64,000 nucleotides of DNA from Sandaracinaceae bacterium (GTDB lineage Bacteria; Myxococcota_A; Polyangia; Polyangiales; Houyiibacteriaceae): contig JACKEI010000002.1 in NCBI GenBank assembly GCA_020633075.1, positions 806,001 to 870,000 of the forward strand. Reading direction: 5' to 3'. Position 1 is the first letter of the stretch, and the number at the start of each line of letters is the position of its first letter. Under the pieces are notes generated by a model. That model was not told the origin of the DNA. It saw only the letters and a program-made list of their open reading frames with translations, and did no database searches. Position numbers and translations under genes: made by a program. This document shows, piece after piece, positions 61,776 through 64,000 of the stretch.

Positions 61776-63335
61776 CTACTTCTTCTTCGACCCGAAGAGC
61801 TTGGCAAACACGCCGGGCTTCTCCTCGGTGCCCGGCTCGCTGATCTGCCCGCGCATGCGCGCCAAGCGCAGCTCCCGCGCGGCGTCCAGGTGCTTGGGGT
61901 TGGCCTCGACGATGCGCTCGAAGTGCTTCACGGACGCCGTGCTGTTCCCCGTGCGCTTGTACAGAAACGCGAGCGTGAGCAGGGCTTGCTCGTGCGTCTC
62001 GCGTTGCGCGAGCGCGCGCTGGGCGAGCGAGATGATGATGTCGCTGTGGGCGTCACCGTCGCGCTGGAAGAGCACCCAGGCCTTGAGCGCGAGGTAGTCC
62101 GCCTCGTCTGGCGCGAGCGCGAGGCTCTTGTCCAACAGCTCGATGGCCTGACTCCACTCCTTGCGCCGCACCAAGACCTCGGCCTTCTCGTAGTCGAGCG
62201 CAGCCGTCAGGATCGCGGCGAGCCTGCGGTCCGCAGCGGGGGAGCCCCCGCCGTCCTGCACCGTCTTGAAGTAAGCCTTGCGCTTCTCGCCGTCCAAGAG
62301 GGTGTTCTTGGCCTCGGTCAGGTGTCGGAAGATCGTGTCGACGTACGTCCGCAGGGACGCGAGCTCGGCCGGCAGTCGGTCTGGGTGGTAGCGCTTGATG
62401 CGGTCCACGTAGGCGTCGCTCACGGCGTCGTTCGTCGCGGTGTTGTCCACGCCCAGCATCTCGAAGTAGTTCTCGGTGTCGATGGCCGCGTAGCGCTCCT
62501 GGACGTCTCTCCAGAGCGTCGCGTGCGCGGCCGAGAGATTGCTCGGCGGCTGCGGAGGGCCCGCCGGAGCATCCAGCAAGCTCGCACGCCCCTGGGGTGC
62601 GGGCGTGGATGCGGGCGGGGGCACGCTGTCCAACGTGGGGAGGTCCGAGAAGCTGGCCGCCGAGGGCCGCGCCGACATGGGGGGCGGCGCGAAGCTGGGC
62701 AGGGGGGGCAGGGAGCTGTGCCCCGAGAGCTCACCCACCGCGCCCTGCTCCTCGACCGGGGCCGGCGCGAGGCAGCGGGTGATCGCCAAGAGGTAGAGGG
62801 TGCGGGTCGCGACACGGGCGTCGCCCGACATCTGGATCCACTCGGAGATGGAGCGATGGCTGGCCTGGACGAGCTCGACGACCGCCCGCTCCTTCGGGAT
62901 GAACCCGAACGCGCCGATGTCCGCCTTGCGCACGAAGCGGTATGCCGGCTCCTGCAGGCGCCCCAGCACTTGCTCCATGACCTCTCGGCGCGCGCCGCCG
63001 CGTGCGGCGGCAGCCATCAGCGCGAAGACGTGATCTTTGCAGAAGAGCACCCCTTCGGTGCCTGTCACCAAGTCTTGCTCGTAGAACGCAAAGGGAGCGC
63101 TCGTCCGATGGAAGACCGAGAGGACACCGCGCGCGAGATCCGTGGCGGGCTCGATCAGCTTGCCCGCGATGATCTGACCGCGCCGGAAGAGCAGTCGGTC
63201 CTGCCCCGGCTGCGTCATGTCGTCCGGCCAGACGGCCAGCGTACCCGAGAGTTCCTTCTCGTGGATCGAGAGGAGTACGTGCGTCAGCGGCTTCTGCGTC
63301 AGGTCGCCTTGGGCGATGGGGGTGGGTGCAGTCAC
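61776..63335 (-). CDS. DUF4388 (PATAN)-J-domain-TPR protein
   Basis: 519 residues, cytoplasmic. An N-terminal DUF4388/PATAN domain at about 1-180 (LTHVLLSIHEKELSGTLAVW; LLFRRGQIIAGKL) is a domain often found in two-component and motility signalling. A Pro/Ser linker leads to a DnaJ J-domain near residue 290 (NYFEMLGVDN, with the HPD motif in KRYHPDRLP). TPR repeats near the C-terminus include WSQAIELLDKSLALAPDEADY. So it could recruit DnaK to a signalling complex. The start is GTG 63335, with a TAGACT hexamer 6 nt upstream. It lies 4 nt after the hydrolase stop. Confidence 0.85.
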   Translation of the reverse strand: MTAPTPIAQGDLTQKPLTHVLLSIHEKELSGTLAVWPDDMTQPGQDRLLFRRGQIIAGKLIEPATDLARGVLSVFHRTSAPFAFYEQDLVTGTEGVLFCKDHVFALMAAAARGGARREVMEQVLGRLQEPAYRFVRKADIGAFGFIPKERAVVELVQASHRSISEWIQMSGDARVATRTLYLLAITRCLAPAPVEEQGAVGELSGHSSLPPLPSFAPPPMSARPSAASFSDLPTLDSVPPPASTPAPQGRASLLDAPAGPPQPPSNLSAAHATLWRDVQERYAAIDTENYFEMLGVDNTATNDAVSDAYVDRIKRYHPDRLPAELASLRTYVDTIFRHLTEAKNTLLDGEKRKAYFKTVQDGGGSPAADRRLAAILTAALDYEKAEVLVRRKEWSQAIELLDKSLALAPDEADYLALKAWVLFQRDGDAHSDIIISLAQRALAQRETHEQALLTLAFLYKRTGNSTASVKHFERIVEANPKHLDAARELRLARMRGQISEPGTEEKPGVFAKLFGSKKK

Positions 63336-63339
63336 GGGG

Positions 63340-64000
63340 CTAGTCTAGCGTAGGACGACCCAGCTCGAAAAAGCGCTGCGTCTCGGCCGCGACCCGGGCC
63401 TCCTGGTCGCTGAGGGGGTGGTCGGCGTCGAGCTCGAGCAGCTCCACGTTCGGGAGCTCACGGGCGTAGGCGCGCGAGCTCTCCACCGGGATGACGTCAT
63501 CGTTCGTTCCGTGCAAGAGCAGGGTGGGGACGGTGACGCGCGGCCGCTGCGGGAGGGCGCAGGCTTCCTTCAAGAACGCCGAGTGGACGCGCACGGTGTC
63601 CCCGGCCGCGTCGACGAAGGGTGCGTCGCCCTGCTCCAACCAGCGCTCGATGCCCTCCTCGCCCATCCGCTCTTGCCAGCGCTCGCCGAAGTCGAAGGCG
63701 GGCGCGATGAGCACCAGCCGGTCCACCAAGCCCGGATGGCGCTCCGCGAAGAGCGCCGCGAGCCACCCGCCCAGGCTCGACCCGATCAGACGCAGGCGCG
63801 GCCCCGCCAGGTCACGCCCCAGCGCCGCGTCCAGCTCGCTCAAGATGGCGACCGGGCTCAGCCGCGCGAAAGAGGGGCGGTTGAGGTCTGGCAGCAGCAG
63901 CTCGATCCCGAAGCCCGCGAACATGCGCTCGAGGTGCTGACCCTTCTTGCTGTTCGGGCCGGACGCAAAGCCGTGCAGATAGGCGTAGCGGAATTGGTAG
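63340..64000 (-). CDS. alpha/beta hydrolase (YqiA-like), 5' end missing
   Basis: At least 220 residues; the frame is open beyond the right edge. The edge sequence reads YLHGFASGPNSKKG, the family's oxyanion segment, so the true start is only a few codons outside. The nucleophile is in LIGSSLGGWLAALF; the acid in LLHGTNDDVIPVESS and His in DADHPLSD complete the triad. It matches the YqiA/UPF0227 group of esterases. A shorter start at ATG 63924 would lose the first motif and is rejected. It shares an operon with the PATAN-J-TPR gene. Confidence 0.85.
   Translation of the reverse strand, partial: YQFRYAYLHGFASGPNSKKGQHLERMFAGFGIELLLPDLNRPSFARLSPVAILSELDAALGRDLAGPRLRLIGSSLGGWLAALFAERHPGLVDRLVLIAPAFDFGERWQERMGEEGIERWLEQGDAPFVDAAGDTVRVHSAFLKEACALPQRPRVTVPTLLLHGTNDDVIPVESSRAYARELPNVELLELDADHPLSDQEARVAAETQRFFELGRPTLD
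63342..63347 (-). promoter_or_regulatory. -10-like TAGACT overlapping the upstream stop
   Basis: TAGACT on the minus strand overlaps the end of the hydrolase stop and ends 6 nt before the GTG at 63335. It could drive the PATAN-J-TPR gene separately. Confidence 0.35.

Overview
The window reads as an ordinary chromosomal stretch of a high-GC Myxococcota bacterium, most likely of the Polyangia/Polyangiales side. I infer this from the very GC-rich coding bias, eukaryote-like Ser/Thr kinases next to PEGA and beta-propeller proteins, a Cys-repeat surface protein ending in a MYXO-CTERM-like tripartite tail, Asp/Ala/Ser-rich lipoproteins and a DUF4388 (PATAN)-J-domain-TPR protein. No rRNA, tRNA, IS element, prophage or CRISPR array was seen. 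Genes are tightly packed: the longest gap is about 210 bp, so no stretch over 300 bp lacks a gene.

Layout. 1-2221 (minus): rsmB (5' part only) and the site-2 protease rseP. 2355-4969 (plus): a beta-helix lipoprotein and diheme cytochrome pair of unknown function. 5129-6964: a secreted protein of unknown function and oligoribonuclease. 7074-13183 (plus): four-gene operon tsaC - polA - FemAB-like acyltransferase - membrane metallophosphoesterase. 13262-14586: a divergent DUF4336 / MarR-type regulator pair sharing two palindromic operators. 14621-16941: lamin-tail lipoprotein and a flavin monooxygenase. 16859-23504 (minus): a seven-gene operon joining a SRPBCC protein and two alpha/beta hydrolases to a complete TolC-MacA-MacB exporter. 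23666-29167: CreD-like membrane protein, then a divergent diguanylate cyclase / hybrid histidine kinase pair. 29252-37137: thioesterase, PhoX-like protein, a flippase-sulfatase fusion, an FG-GAP lipoprotein and glyoxalase II. 37150-42349 (minus): a triple-DsbA protein, hemB, an SDR and purT. 42403-44100 (minus): HEWGH membrane protein, ECF sigma factor and MarR regulator. 44229-50887: Cys-repeat surface protein, epimerase, ferritin-like membrane protein and a Ser/Thr kinase. 51013-55175 (plus): cysD, cysN with a decayed APS-kinase tail, and metK with a Lys/Ala/Pro tail. 55213-61769 (plus): DprE1-like oxidase, second Ser/Thr kinase, PEGA protein, small lipoprotein and a PQQ-type beta-propeller. 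61776-64000 (minus): PATAN-J-TPR protein and a truncated alpha/beta hydrolase.

Functional links that can be argued: sulfate activation (CysD/CysN) feeds sulfur towards methionine and then AdoMet via MetK; the TolC-MacAB operon carries its own lipid-type hydrolases; RseP, the triple DsbA, the FemAB-like protein and the flippase-sulfatase all concern the cell envelope. Many genes have a TAnnnT -10-like hexamer only 6-12 nt before the start codon, suggesting frequent leaderless mRNAs. No clear new defence or mobile system is present. The best candidates for new biology are the triple-DsbA protein, the flippase-sulfatase with a Thr in place of Cys, the CysN with a pseudo-kinase tail, the seven-gene exporter operon and the beta-helix/cytochrome pair.
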